64,000 bases of DNA from Kofleriaceae bacterium (GTDB lineage Bacteria > Myxococcota_A > Polyangia > Haliangiales > Haliangiaceae), in contig JANTGM010000014.1 of NCBI GenBank assembly GCA_024762925.1, forward strand, positions 1 through 64,000, read 5' to 3'. Below the pieces are notes generated by a model. It had not been told where the DNA came from and ran no database searches. It saw nothing but the letters and a program-made list of their open reading frames with translations. Positions 43,584-52,426 of this stretch are shown here, piece by piece. The translations under genes were made by a program, and so were the position numbers. The first letter of the stretch is position 1; the number at the start of each line of letters is the position of its first letter.

Positions 43584-44920
43584 CCTAACAAACGCCTTCG
43601 GCGCGCTGCGAAACCGAGAAGCAGCAAGAGGCCAAAGACAGCATTGCCACCGGGTTGGCCGCCAACAGAGCAACCGCCCTCGTCATGTCCAGGCCAGCAA
43701 ACCGAACCCTCTTCTGTGTCGAGGCAGCCAAAACCACTGGGACAGGTGCCATCGCCGTCGCAGACTTCGATGCAGGCGCGCTTTGAATCGTTGCTGACAC
43801 ATTTCGAAGAGGCGCAGCTCTCTGGCCCACTGCAAGATTGGCCGAGACCATCGGGCGCGTCGGGCCCGGGAACACATCGACCGCTCACGCAAGTCTCTTG
43901 CCCCGCACAATCGGTGGCGCCACAGCATGGCTCACCCTGCAAGACTTCGATGACTTCTGTGGTGCTGTAGTCGTAATTGTCGAATGCTGTTACTTCGATT
44001 CGAAGTCGCCCATCGCTCATGGTTGCTGGCACGTCAAAGAGATAGGGCTCGGTTTCACTCACCCCGAGGAAAACGCTATTTACCCGCACCTCTACGCGAT
44101 CCACTCGAATGTCATCGGTGGCGGAAGCTCTGATGGTGAACCCTGCATCCACATCGGCACCATCGATTGGACTTGTGATCGTGACCGTTGGAGGCGTTTG
44201 GATGCCGGGCCCAAAATGGCTTAGCAGCGTTTGATAGGAGTTTTGCGTAGGACCTCCGCAGGAACAGTCGCGAGGATTAAACTCCCCACAGGGCGCATCT
44301 TCATCTTGAAAGCGCTTGTTGTAGTCGCAGTTGCGCAAGTAGCTCATCGGGTCAGAACACAAATACTCGTGGTCCAAACCAAATGCATGGGCGGTTTCTT
44401 GGGCGATGACCCAGCAGGTCTCGGCCACGTCGTTTTCGACAAGCTCGGCAAAGGTAAAGGTGATGGCGTTGTTGATCGTCTCGCCGCACATAAAGGGGGC
44501 GATGCCACCAATGAGCCCAACCTGTCCGATGTCAGAGGCCAAGCCCGCGACAACCGCTTCAAAGTGCGGGGCATCACCCGGATCTTCGTCGGTGATTTCG
44601 ATATCAAAGGGCTTGTAGGTGTCGCGAACGCAATCGACGATGGCGTCCCACTGCAGCTGTCCGCCACTAAATGGCGGCACATGCCGAGTGCCATCAATGA
44701 TGGAGCTTGTGTTGTTGCTTGAGCTCTCGTTGCCGGGTGTGAAGTCGCAGCCGGTCCCAAAGCATCCGTTTAGGAAGATGAGGTTGGAATTGTGGCTTGT
44801 GGTATCGACACGCTCTGGATCCGCATGAACGTATGTGCCACGTGCACGCTCTGCCAACGCCGCACCATTGGCGAATCCGAAGACCACCGCAAGTGCAGGG
44901 AGGAAGGGTGCGAGTTTCAT
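43580..44920 (-). CDS. Secreted MYXO-CTERM metzincin-like protein (downstream copy)
   Basis: A 446-aa protein with a signal peptide (FGFANGAALA-ER) and a MYXO-CTERM tail (GCSVGG, hydrophobic helix, ARRRR). The N-terminal ~220 residues contain a metzincin-like site AQETAHAFGLDHEYLCSDPMSYL: the zinc-motif spacing and the Met-turn (DPMSY) are kept, but the first His of HExxHxxGxxH is Gln. An Ig-like domain (TVTITSPIDGADVDAG...) and a Cys-rich repeat region follow. It lies three bases after its paralogue and is coupled to DUF455. It is likely exported to the cell surface and processed there. Confidence 0.87.
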   Translation of the reverse strand: MKLAPFLPALAVVFGFANGAALAERARGTYVHADPERVDTTSHNSNLIFLNGCFGTGCDFTPGNESSSNNTSSIIDGTRHVPPFSGGQLQWDAIVDCVRDTYKPFDIEITDEDPGDAPHFEAVVAGLASDIGQVGLIGGIAPFMCGETINNAITFTFAELVENDVAETCWVIAQETAHAFGLDHEYLCSDPMSYLRNCDYNKRFQDEDAPCGEFNPRDCSCGGPTQNSYQTLLSHFGPGIQTPPTVTITSPIDGADVDAGFTIRASATDDIRVDRVEVRVNSVFLGVSETEPYLFDVPATMSDGRLRIEVTAFDNYDYSTTEVIEVLQGEPCCGATDCAGQETCVSGRCVPGPDAPDGLGQSCSGPESCASSKCVSNDSKRACIEVCDGDGTCPSGFGCLDTEEGSVCWPGHDEGGCSVGGQPGGNAVFGLLLLLGFAARRRRLLG

Positions 44921-44923
44921 GCT

Positions 44924-46303
44924 CTACGATAGACGTCGTCGGCGCTGGTAGAAGAGACCGAGAAGAACAAGGAAGAGGCCTGCGAGACCACCTGTGGGGG
45001 TTGCTGAGTTGCAGCCACAGCCGCCGGTGTCCTCAGTGACGCCAGCCCAGCAAACGTTTGTGTCGCCAGCTTTGAGACAGCCAAAGCCCGCTGGGCACTG
45101 ACCTTTGTCGAGTTCGCAGGTCTCGGTGCATGTGCCAACACCATCGGAGTCGCGTGCGCAGATTTCTGAGTTGCAGGTTGCGTCGTTATCGCAAGTGGCA
45201 GCAAAGCCACCAGGTGTTGTGCTGTCGGCAATGCAGAAGTTGTCGAAGCAGACGCGACCAGCGGGGCAGTCGCCAGCATCACAGCTCTCGCCAACATTGA
45301 TTTCGATGGTCTTGCTGCTGGCCCAGCCCCGAGCGTCGGTGCCGCGAACCTCAAGGGTTGTGTAGCCAGTCGTGCCTTCGGGTGCGTTGAAGATGTAAGG
45401 GGGAGATGACGTCTCACCAATGGAGTTGCCATTCACAAAGACTTCGACGTTATTAATCCCGTAGTAGTAATCGTCCCCAGAGACTTCGATAACAAAGTTT
45501 GGACTCACGTTGGAGTTTGCCAGCGGGCGCGCAAAATCGAGGTCGGGGCCGCGGTTGGGGCCAACGCCGAAGTGGTCTTCGAGGATGCGGTGTGAGTTCT
45601 GATTCTGACGACACATGCAAGAGGAAGGCTCGTACTCGCCACACGAAGCGTTCTCATCCTGAAACCACTTGAGACCACAGTCCGGCAGGTAGGTCATGGG
45701 ATCGGTGCACAGGTATTCGTGCTCAAGACCAAAGGCGTGTGCAGTCTCCTGGCCGACCGTCTCACAGATACTCTTGATCCCGTTGGCGTAGAAGTTCTCG
45801 TTTGCGAAGTTGAAGGAAATGGCATTGTTGATGATGCCGCAGCTAAAGGGAGCGACACCGCCGACCCCTTGTGGCATGCCAGCTTCCGAGGCCCGGCCAG
45901 CAACAATGGTCTCAAAGTGCTCAACATTGGGGCCAGGATCGACATCCGTGATGATGATATCGTAGGGATCGTAGAGAGCCGTCACACACTCGACAAGCTG
46001 CTCCCACTGAGCATCACCCTTGCCCCAAGCAGAGATGTTTGCGGTGCTGCCACCAGCAATAATTGATGAGCGATTGGTGCGAGAATCGTTGAAACCACCA
46101 CTGATGCTGCAGCCACCCTCACATCGATTTAGGTAAATGATCTTCGAGGTATGGCCATTGGGCTCGGCGATGTCCGCCATGGTGGAATCTACCCACTCAT
46201 AGGTCGTAATCGGGCGCTGGTCTTTTGCCTGAGCGTCGCCAACGAGGGCGAGAGAAGGAGCCAAGAGTAGAACGGGGAAGAGAAAACGGGCTGCACTGCT
46301 CAT
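44924..46303 (-). CDS. Secreted MYXO-CTERM metzincin-like protein (upstream copy)
   Basis: 459 aa from ATG 46303 (GTG 46309 is also in frame). Signal peptide ends LALVGDAQA-KD. The catalytic-type segment reads VGQETAHAFGLEHEYLCTDPMTYL: as in the paralogue, Gln replaces the first zinc His while Glu, the second and third His and the Met-turn are kept. Ig-like domain (~260-345), Cys-rich repeats (CPAGRVCFDNFC, CTETCELDKGQC), then the MYXO-CTERM tail (GGCGCNSATPTGG, helix, YQRRRR). It heads the operon with its paralogue, DUF455, ATP-grasp and GIDE-like genes. The 176 bases upstream hold no gene. Confidence 0.88.
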   Translation of the reverse strand: MSSAARFLFPVLLLAPSLALVGDAQAKDQRPITTYEWVDSTMADIAEPNGHTSKIIYLNRCEGGCSISGGFNDSRTNRSSIIAGGSTANISAWGKGDAQWEQLVECVTALYDPYDIIITDVDPGPNVEHFETIVAGRASEAGMPQGVGGVAPFSCGIINNAISFNFANENFYANGIKSICETVGQETAHAFGLEHEYLCTDPMTYLPDCGLKWFQDENASCGEYEPSSCMCRQNQNSHRILEDHFGVGPNRGPDLDFARPLANSNVSPNFVIEVSGDDYYYGINNVEVFVNGNSIGETSSPPYIFNAPEGTTGYTTLEVRGTDARGWASSKTIEINVGESCDAGDCPAGRVCFDNFCIADSTTPGGFAATCDNDATCNSEICARDSDGVGTCTETCELDKGQCPAGFGCLKAGDTNVCWAGVTEDTGGCGCNSATPTGGLAGLFLVLLGLFYQRRRRLS

Positions 46304-46479
46304 CTGCACCGTTCATACAACTTTCCACTACTTGAATGCTAGGAGCAATCCCTCGCACACCCTCACTTGTGCCCATACACCGGCGGTCTGTCAGCTTGAA
46401 AATACTTTGATTCTAGTAGGTTGCGAACAAAGGGACCCTGCGGCATCTTGGCAGAGTGAGAACTCAGGTCGCAGCTTGG

Positions 46480-47454
46480 CTAGATCTCCACTCCGACGAT
46501 CGCGACAACGATGAAGCTGACATAGCTCACAAGCAGAACGAATCCTTCGAGACGTGTGACAGTGCGTTCTGTTCGCATTGCGATGGCACCAAAGATGGTG
46601 AGCCCCACCAAGAAGCCGAGATCCAAGAGCAGTTTGTCGATGGAACCGGGCAGGGCACGAATGCTTCCCGATGCCCCGACAACGAGGAAGATATTGAAGA
46701 TATTCGATCCGACAACATTGCCAATTGCGAGACCTGAGTGACCACGCATGGCAGCCACAAGGCTGGCAGCGAGTTCGGGAAGAGAGGTTCCAAAGGCCAC
46801 GATTGTGAGTCCAACGAGCCGGTCGCTCATGCCGAGATCGAGCGCAATGCCCTTGGCACCATCGACAAAGAGCTCTCCGCCACCGACAAGTAACGCCAGG
46901 CCAACAATCGTGATTCCCACAAGTCGCCAGCCGCCTTCCCCGGATGGAGCGCCACCTGCCTCAGCAGTGGATTCGAGATCGGCCGCAGACTGCGCCAATT
47001 TCGACTTCGAGGTTGCGAGCGTCATCAGGCTGTAGGCAACTGCGAGCCCAAGCAGAATGGCCGCTTCAAAACGTGTGACGCCAGAGCTAATGAGCATCAA
47101 TGGCAAAATGATGACGGAGATGACGAGCACGGGGACATCGCGTCGGATCAGGCTGGAATCGACTTTGGGCGGGGCAATGAGCGCGGTGATACCGAGAATA
47201 AGACCGAGGTTGGCAATGCACGAGCCGATGACATTGCCAAAGACGAGCGGGCTTGAGCCGCTGAGGTTTGCCGAGACACTCACTGCGAGTTCGGGAGCGG
47301 AGGTGCCATAGGCGATGACCGTTAGGCCAATGACGATTTCTTTGATGCCAAAGGTACGAGCCAAGCCTGCGGCGCCTTTGACGAGCCATTCCGCGCCGAG
47401 GTAGAGCACAAGCCCTCCAAGGGCAACCAGGCCGAGGTTGGTTGCAAAATCCAC
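46480..47454 (-). CDS. Calcium/sodium antiporter, CaCA family (YrbG-like)
   Basis: A 324-aa membrane protein with two inverted five-helix halves, each carrying an alpha-repeat: VIGLTVIAYGTSAPELAVS plus GNVIGSCIANLGLILG, and LVGLTIVAFGTSLPELAAS plus GNVVGSNIFNIFLVVG. These Glu/Asn/Ser residues form the Ca/Na exchange site. A charged loop (~150-178) separates the halves. The GTG start overlaps the stop of the DUF368 gene (TAGTG). Confidence 0.95.
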   Translation of the reverse strand: MDFATNLGLVALGGLVLYLGAEWLVKGAAGLARTFGIKEIVIGLTVIAYGTSAPELAVSVSANLSGSSPLVFGNVIGSCIANLGLILGITALIAPPKVDSSLIRRDVPVLVISVIILPLMLISSGVTRFEAAILLGLAVAYSLMTLATSKSKLAQSAADLESTAEAGGAPSGEGGWRLVGITIVGLALLVGGGELFVDGAKGIALDLGMSDRLVGLTIVAFGTSLPELAASLVAAMRGHSGLAIGNVVGSNIFNIFLVVGASGSIRALPGSIDKLLLDLGFLVGLTIFGAIAMRTERTVTRLEGFVLLVSYVSFIVVAIVGVEI

Positions 47455-48434
47455 TAGGCAGTAGCCTCTTCGTCGCGATGGCGCACAAGCTGGCGTTCGA
47501 GAATGTGCAGGACAAAGAGCACTGCTGCGCCTGCAATGGCTGCCAGAACAACGAAGAGCACATCGTCACCAATCCCCGTGTTGCTCATTTGACCCGCCTT
47601 AATATCGTAGCTCGACTTCCAAGGCCAAAGAGCCCGTAGTGAGCCGGCCATCAGGCCCGTGAGCGCGGCCATGGTGAGGTCGTGGTGGCGAGCGAGAACG
47701 CGCTTGAGAAGGGGAACAAAGGTGATGACACCCAGAGCGATCCCCACAACAAAAATTCCAAAGGTCGCAAAGTCACGATCGTGAAGCGCACCGACGATGA
47801 CTTGGTATTGGCCGAGAATGACGAGCAGCAGCGAACCGCTCACGCCTGGCAAAATCATAACGGAAATGGCGCCCGCACCACCGAGAAGCAGCATCCAGGA
47901 TTCGGGAGGTTCCCCAACGTGCGGAAGGCCAGCAAAGGTTGCAGCAGCGGCACAGCCAATCGCCGCCGCCCCCCAATGGCTGGCGCCTGTGCTTCGAATG
48001 CGCTTCCATGGTTCACGCAAACTCACGAGGACGAGCCCGAAAAAGAATGCGTAACAGAAGGGCGCAGATTCTGGGCGAATCATCAGGCCTGGAGTCTCGC
48101 TTTTTCCCACCAATAGCTTGGTCACGAGCACATAGGCCACAGCAACGCCAATTCCCAAGGGAATGAGAAAGCGCAGCGCCCGCCCCAACTCGGCGCGCTT
48201 CTCAGCGTTGCCAAGCGCGAACGGAGCATGCACAACGGCCGAGAGCGACTCGATGAAGCGCTCGTACAAACCGAGGATGAGCGCAATGGTTCCCCCAGAG
48301 ACGCCCGGAATCGCATCGGCCCCCCCCATCAGAAATCCCGAGACTACGCTCAGATGCGGTGGCACGTTTGCGCCCTGGTATGCAGCGGAATCGTGGCCTT
48401 TGGAATTGGATGCGGAGTCTTCGGGATGGCTCAT
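47454..48434 (-). CDS. DUF368 polyprenyl-phosphate transporter (PopT type)
   Basis: A 326-aa multi-pass protein. The N-terminus VSGFLMGGADAIPGVSGGTIALILGLYERF is the DUF368 hallmark, echoed by VMILPGVSGSLLLVILGQYQ in the second half (inverted repeat topology). Family members return undecaprenyl phosphate across the inner membrane for reuse in wall and glycan synthesis. This fits the several lipid-linked-sugar enzymes in the window, though they are 30 kb away. Start overlaps the SCO stop (TAATG). Confidence 0.9.
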   Translation of the reverse strand: MSHPEDSASNSKGHDSAAYQGANVPPHLSVVSGFLMGGADAIPGVSGGTIALILGLYERFIESLSAVVHAPFALGNAEKRAELGRALRFLIPLGIGVAVAYVLVTKLLVGKSETPGLMIRPESAPFCYAFFFGLVLVSLREPWKRIRSTGASHWGAAAIGCAAAATFAGLPHVGEPPESWMLLLGGAGAISVMILPGVSGSLLLVILGQYQVIVGALHDRDFATFGIFVVGIALGVITFVPLLKRVLARHHDLTMAALTGLMAGSLRALWPWKSSYDIKAGQMSNTGIGDDVLFVVLAAIAGAAVLFVLHILERQLVRHRDEEATA

Positions 48435-49087
48435 TACTTCGGGCTAACTTGCTTGGCGAGCCAGGCGGCATGTTTGATCATGATCCCAATTCGCTCCGCG
48501 TCGTCTGAGTTGTAGTAGCCCCGGATTCTACCCATGCCATCGAAAAGCACAAAATGACCACCGTGCACAATGTCGGGAATGCCCTCTTCATCGACACCTT
48601 CTCGCTCCATAGAGATCTTTAGTGCTCCTGCGACGGTATCCTTTACGGCCTTCGCATCGCCCGTTAGAAAGTGCCACCTGCTGGTATCGACTTCGTGCTC
48701 CTTGGCATATGCGGCCAACACGGCCGGCGTATCGTATTCGGGGTCGACGCTAAAGGACAGCAGTTGAATCTCCGGAGAGGTCTGCTCGGCCACACGCTGC
48801 ATCTTCATGGTGAAGACTGGGCAAACCGTGCGACAGCGGGTGAAGATGAAGTTGGCGATGCTGACCTTGCCCAGCAACTGAGCCTTGCCAAAGGCCTGTC
48901 CCGCTTGATCGGTGAATTGAAATTCGGGAACCTCACCGTAGATTTCCGGGTGCTCAGGAGCCCGCTGGGAGGGCAGACCGCTTTCAGCTGACGAACTGCT
49001 GACCACTCGAATGATGGCGAGAAGCGCGGCCAAGAGACTGGCGGCCAAGACCGCGAGCCGTAACGTCTTGGTGCTGCTTGGCGACAT
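48434..49087 (-). CDS. SCO1/SenC-type copper chaperone for the oxidase
   Basis: A 217-aa membrane-anchored thioredoxin-fold protein: N-terminal helix (~10-30), then the copper motif CRTVC (C85, C89) in NFIFTRCRTVCPVF and the distal His in VHGGHFVLFD. SCO proteins load the CuA centre of oxidase subunit II. It is transcribed divergently from the cox operon across an 81-base gap, so both may be controlled from there. Confidence 0.94.
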   Translation of the reverse strand: MSPSSTKTLRLAVLAASLLAALLAIIRVVSSSSAESGLPSQRAPEHPEIYGEVPEFQFTDQAGQAFGKAQLLGKVSIANFIFTRCRTVCPVFTMKMQRVAEQTSPEIQLLSFSVDPEYDTPAVLAAYAKEHEVDTSRWHFLTGDAKAVKDTVAGALKISMEREGVDEEGIPDIVHGGHFVLFDGMGRIRGYYNSDDAERIGIMIKHAAWLAKQVSPK

Positions 49088-49168
49088 GGGTGCAATCTAT
49101 TGATGGCGAGCAGAGAATGCAAGCTGGGGGTCCCCCGCCGCGAGGATTCAGTCTAAGCTGCCGCACCC

Positions 49169-49699
49169 ATGGCGACTGCTGTACAGAGAGCCCATACCAG
49201 CGCGCTCGTTGGAACCTGGGTCTTTGTCCTCTCCGACGCCGTGGGCTTTGTCGCTCTGTTGAGCACGATGGCTGCCTTGCGTAGCGATAGCGCGGCGTTT
49301 GCTAGCGCATCCCCGAGTGTTGCTATGGGGCTCATCGCAACGGGGCTCTTGGTCTGCATCAGCATCAGCTTGGCGGTTGGGGGCCGAACGGCCAAAGCGG
49401 TGTGGCCATGGCTTGGCATTGGCATCGTCGCAAGCGTGGGCTTCTGCGGTCTTCAGTATTGGGAGTACAAGGATATGCTCGGAGCAAGCTTCGTGCTCAC
49501 TTCACCAGCCCAGGAATCGTTTGTCGTGGTGACTGCCTACCACTTGTTCCATGTCGCGGTCGGTGCGCTTGCACTCTTGTGGGCGCTCTCTCGGCAGCTG
49601 CTCACTGGCGCCAAGCCACCGGTGGGGCCGCTCTCCATCTATTGGCATTTCGTCGATGCGCTGTGGCTCTTCATCTTTGGGTTCTTCTACTTGCTATGA
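49169..49699 (+). CDS. Heme-copper oxidase subunit III
   Basis: A 176-aa five-helix protein of the COX3/CyoC family: QYWEYKDMLG, AYHLFHVAVGALALLW and IYWHFVDALWLFIFGFFYLL, the last being the family signature. It is a short form, as in many bacterial oxidases. First gene of the oxidase operon and overlapping the next gene (ATGA at 49696). Subunit III stabilises subunit I and proton uptake. Confidence 0.92.
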   Translation: MATAVQRAHTSALVGTWVFVLSDAVGFVALLSTMAALRSDSAAFASASPSVAMGLIATGLLVCISISLAVGGRTAKAVWPWLGIGIVASVGFCGLQYWEYKDMLGASFVLTSPAQESFVVVTAYHLFHVAVGALALLWALSRQLLTGAKPPVGPLSIYWHFVDALWLFIFGFFYLL

Positions 49700-49914
49700 C
49701 GTTCTCCACACAACGTTCACTGTTAGGGCTGGCTGTCATTGTTCTTGTGCTCTGCGCCTTTGTCGACCCTGTGTTCGCCTGTGCAACCTGCAATGTCGAT
49801 GGTGGGAGTGGGCAGAATCTTATGTTGCTGCTCTTGCTCTCGGTGCCGCTGTTCGTGCTTGGTGTGGGACTCTCGGTTGTAAGAAAACTTCTTAAGCGCA
49901 TGGAGGCCCCGTGA
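49696..49914 (+). CDS. Small exported/membrane protein inside the oxidase operon
   Basis: A 72-aa protein with a signal peptide (cleavage near VFACATC) followed directly by CATC, a short Gly-rich stretch, one membrane helix and a basic C-terminus (RKLLKRMEAP). Overlaps the genes on both sides by four bases (ATGA, GTGA). The CxxC and the operon position suggest help in copper handling or assembly; this is inference. Not a named subunit. Confidence 0.75.
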   Translation: MTFSTQRSLLGLAVIVLVLCAFVDPVFACATCNVDGGSGQNLMLLLLLSVPLFVLGVGLSVVRKLLKRMEAP

Positions 49915-50741
49915 GCATCTCCTTGCCGAGTGACGTATCCTCAGAAGGCTGGCGAATTGATCACATCCTGCATGTGACACATTGGGCCGTTGTACTGCTT
50001 TCCATCATAACCTTGGTGTGGCTTGGCATTAGCCTCGTTCGCGATCGAAAACACCGAGATGCGACCTTCACGCACGGAACGTCGCGTCGGGAGAAAGCCA
50101 TTCCGCTGGCCCTTGCCGCCTTCGTGTTCTTTTGCGTGGATGGCTACCTTCTGGTGCGCTCCCACAGCGATCTTAGTGCGAGCATCTTGAGGGCGAACGA
50201 CATGCTCGGCAAAGAGGGCGTTGTGCGTGTGCAGATCGGGGCACGCCAGTGGGCATGGGACATTCGCTATCCAGGCGCGGATGATCACTTTGATACCAGC
50301 GACGACTTCTACACAGTCTCCGAGTTGGTTGTTCCTGTGGGCCGCCCGGTTGTGTTCGAGCTTGGATCAAGCGACGTCATTCACTCTCTCTACCTACCCA
50401 ATTTTCGCATCAAGCAGGATGCGATTCCTGGGCGAGTGCTGCGGGGGTGGTTTCAAGCCGAAAAGCTTGGGCGCTTTGACATCGCCTGCGCACAGCATTG
50501 CGGAGTTCACCACTACCAAATGGGCGGCACGGTTCGCGTTGTGAGTGAGGATGAGTTTGCAGCTTGGCGCGCCGCCATGAGCCGAGATGGTGCCCGGATG
50601 CACGCTGAGGATGCGCGCGCTCAGGCAGCGGAATCTGGTTATCAGTTGGTTGTGGAGGACGGTTGGCCCGAGGCAGCACCAAGTCGTGCGTGGGCATGGC
50701 CTTGGGGGCGCTCCGTGCAAAGCGCAGGAGGCGCGCCATGA
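49911..50741 (+). CDS. Heme-copper oxidase subunit II with CuA site
   Basis: A 276-aa protein: two membrane helices (~25-43, ~65-83), then a cupredoxin domain. CuA ligands are present: H158 (DVIHSLYLP), and C193, C197, H201, M204 in CAQHCGVHHYQM. The residue that gives the backbone ligand, usually Glu in CxExC, is Gln195. QWAWDIRYPG is the conserved aromatic patch for electron entry. There is no fused cytochrome c. GTG start overlaps the small-protein stop. Confidence 0.94.
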   Translation: MSISLPSDVSSEGWRIDHILHVTHWAVVLLSIITLVWLGISLVRDRKHRDATFTHGTSRREKAIPLALAAFVFFCVDGYLLVRSHSDLSASILRANDMLGKEGVVRVQIGARQWAWDIRYPGADDHFDTSDDFYTVSELVVPVGRPVVFELGSSDVIHSLYLPNFRIKQDAIPGRVLRGWFQAEKLGRFDIACAQHCGVHHYQMGGTVRVVSEDEFAAWRAAMSRDGARMHAEDARAQAAESGYQLVVEDGWPEAAPSRAWAWPWGRSVQSAGGAP

Positions 50742-52426
50742 GTTCAAGGCCCTCCTGGATTCGTCGCTACATCTTCTCCACCGATCACAAGATCGTCGGC
50801 TTACAGTTTCTGTGGGCCGGACTCATCTTCCTGCTCGTCGGCGGTCTTCTAGCCATGGTTATGCGTTGGCAGTGGGCGCATCCGGGGGAGCCTGTGCCCT
50901 GGGTAGGCGAACTACTGTTTTCCGAGAGCAATGGCGCAGTAACGCCCGCTAGCTACACCGGGCTTTTTACGAGTCATGGCCTAATGATGGTCTTCTTTGC
51001 GGTAACTCCGATCCTGATTGGCGCCTTTGGCAACTACGTCATCCCCCTTTTGATTGGTGCCCGCGACATGGCCTTTCCAAGGCTTAATATGCTGTCCTTT
51101 TGGGTGACGTTGGGAGCTCAGTGTTTGGCGCTCGCCTCGATTCTCATGCCGGAAGCTCCAAGCTCTGGGTGGACGATGTACGCACCACTCACGAGTCACT
51201 ACGACTCGGTTCCCGGTCATGGCCAGGAACTCATGATGTTGGCAATTTTCTTAGTGGGCGTTGCTGGCATCATGGGCGCCGTAAACTACATTACGACCGT
51301 TCTCACCCATCGTGCCAAGGGCATGAACATGATGCGAATGCCCCTAAGTGTTTGGGGGCTCTTCCTCACAGCCATCCTCAACGCGCTCTTCATACCGGTG
51401 CTGGCCATTGCCGCCTTGCTGCTGCTGCTCGATCGCGTGTATGGAACGCACTTCTTCGAGCCGGCTGTCGGCGACCCAATTCTCTACCAGCACCTCTTTT
51501 GGCTCTTTGGACATCCCGAGGTGTACATTCTCATTCTTCCCGTTTGGGGCATCTTGTCCGACCTATTCTCCTACTTTTCCCGGAAGCCGGCCTACTGGTA
51601 TCGAGGCAGCGTCTACGCCATGATGGCGATTTGTGGGCTATCGGGCCTGGTGTACGGCCATCACCTCTACCAAACCGGTCTCGGTCCTATGCTGGGCACG
51701 GCGTTTGAAGCACTGACACTCGCCATCTCAGGACCGGCAGTTGTTCTCTTTGTGAATTGGCTCTGCACGCTGTGGCGGGGCGCAATTCGCTATGAACTGC
51801 CCATGCTCTTTGCACTGGGAACGCTGGTTGTCTTTGCGGGTGGCGGGTTAACCGGACTCTATCTCGGGCCCATCACCGCCGACATCTACATGCACGACAC
51901 GCTCTGGGTTGTCGGCCACTTCCACTTGATCATGTCGGCGGCCACTCTTATGGGTAGCTTTGCCGCAATCTACTATTGGTACCCAAAGATGTTTGGCCGA
52001 ATGATGCATGAACGAGCCGGGCAGTTGCATTTCGCAGGCACCCTTGTGTTCGCCATCCTCACGTTTGGAGGCATGCTAGTTGCCGGCTACGAGGGCCAGG
52101 GACGGCGGCTCTTTGACCCATTTCAATACGAATTCATCGTCCACCTTAAGTCCGTGAATCAGTACACAACGTACGCGGCCTTTGGTATGGGACTCTTCCA
52201 GATTATCTTTGCCATCAACTTCATCGGTAGCCTTTTTTGGGGAACGCGGGCTGCGGAAAACCCCTGGGGAGCGCCAAGCCTTGAGTGGAGCACGTCGTCG
52301 CCTCCTCCAACTGAGAACTTCTCTGAGGAGCCGATTGTCTGCAACGGTCCCCATGAACTTGGCAATCCCGCGGTTCGAGAGGCGCTTGGCAAGGACTGGA
52401 TCGGACAGAGCGAGGTGATGCCATGA
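50738..52426 (+). CDS. Heme-copper oxidase subunit I, apparently without the K-channel lysine
   Basis: 562 aa from ATG 50738 (ATGA overlap with subunit II). Twelve helices with all cofactor ligands: H80 (low-spin heme), H259-P-E261-V-Y263 (CuB, gating Glu, cross-linked Tyr), H308/H309, H394 (high-spin heme) and H396. D-channel residues look kept (RDMAFPRLN, D110/N117). Helix VIII reads LAISGPAVVLFVNW where typical A1 oxidases have IAVPTGVKVFNW, so by hand alignment the K-channel Lys is Leu337 and the Thr is Ala334. GRRLFDPFQYE corresponds to the heme-propionate RR pair. Confidence 0.95.
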   Translation: MSSRPSWIRRYIFSTDHKIVGLQFLWAGLIFLLVGGLLAMVMRWQWAHPGEPVPWVGELLFSESNGAVTPASYTGLFTSHGLMMVFFAVTPILIGAFGNYVIPLLIGARDMAFPRLNMLSFWVTLGAQCLALASILMPEAPSSGWTMYAPLTSHYDSVPGHGQELMMLAIFLVGVAGIMGAVNYITTVLTHRAKGMNMMRMPLSVWGLFLTAILNALFIPVLAIAALLLLLDRVYGTHFFEPAVGDPILYQHLFWLFGHPEVYILILPVWGILSDLFSYFSRKPAYWYRGSVYAMMAICGLSGLVYGHHLYQTGLGPMLGTAFEALTLAISGPAVVLFVNWLCTLWRGAIRYELPMLFALGTLVVFAGGGLTGLYLGPITADIYMHDTLWVVGHFHLIMSAATLMGSFAAIYYWYPKMFGRMMHERAGQLHFAGTLVFAILTFGGMLVAGYEGQGRRLFDPFQYEFIVHLKSVNQYTTYAAFGMGLFQIIFAINFIGSLFWGTRAAENPWGAPSLEWSTSSPPPTENFSEEPIVCNGPHELGNPAVREALGKDWIGQSEVMP

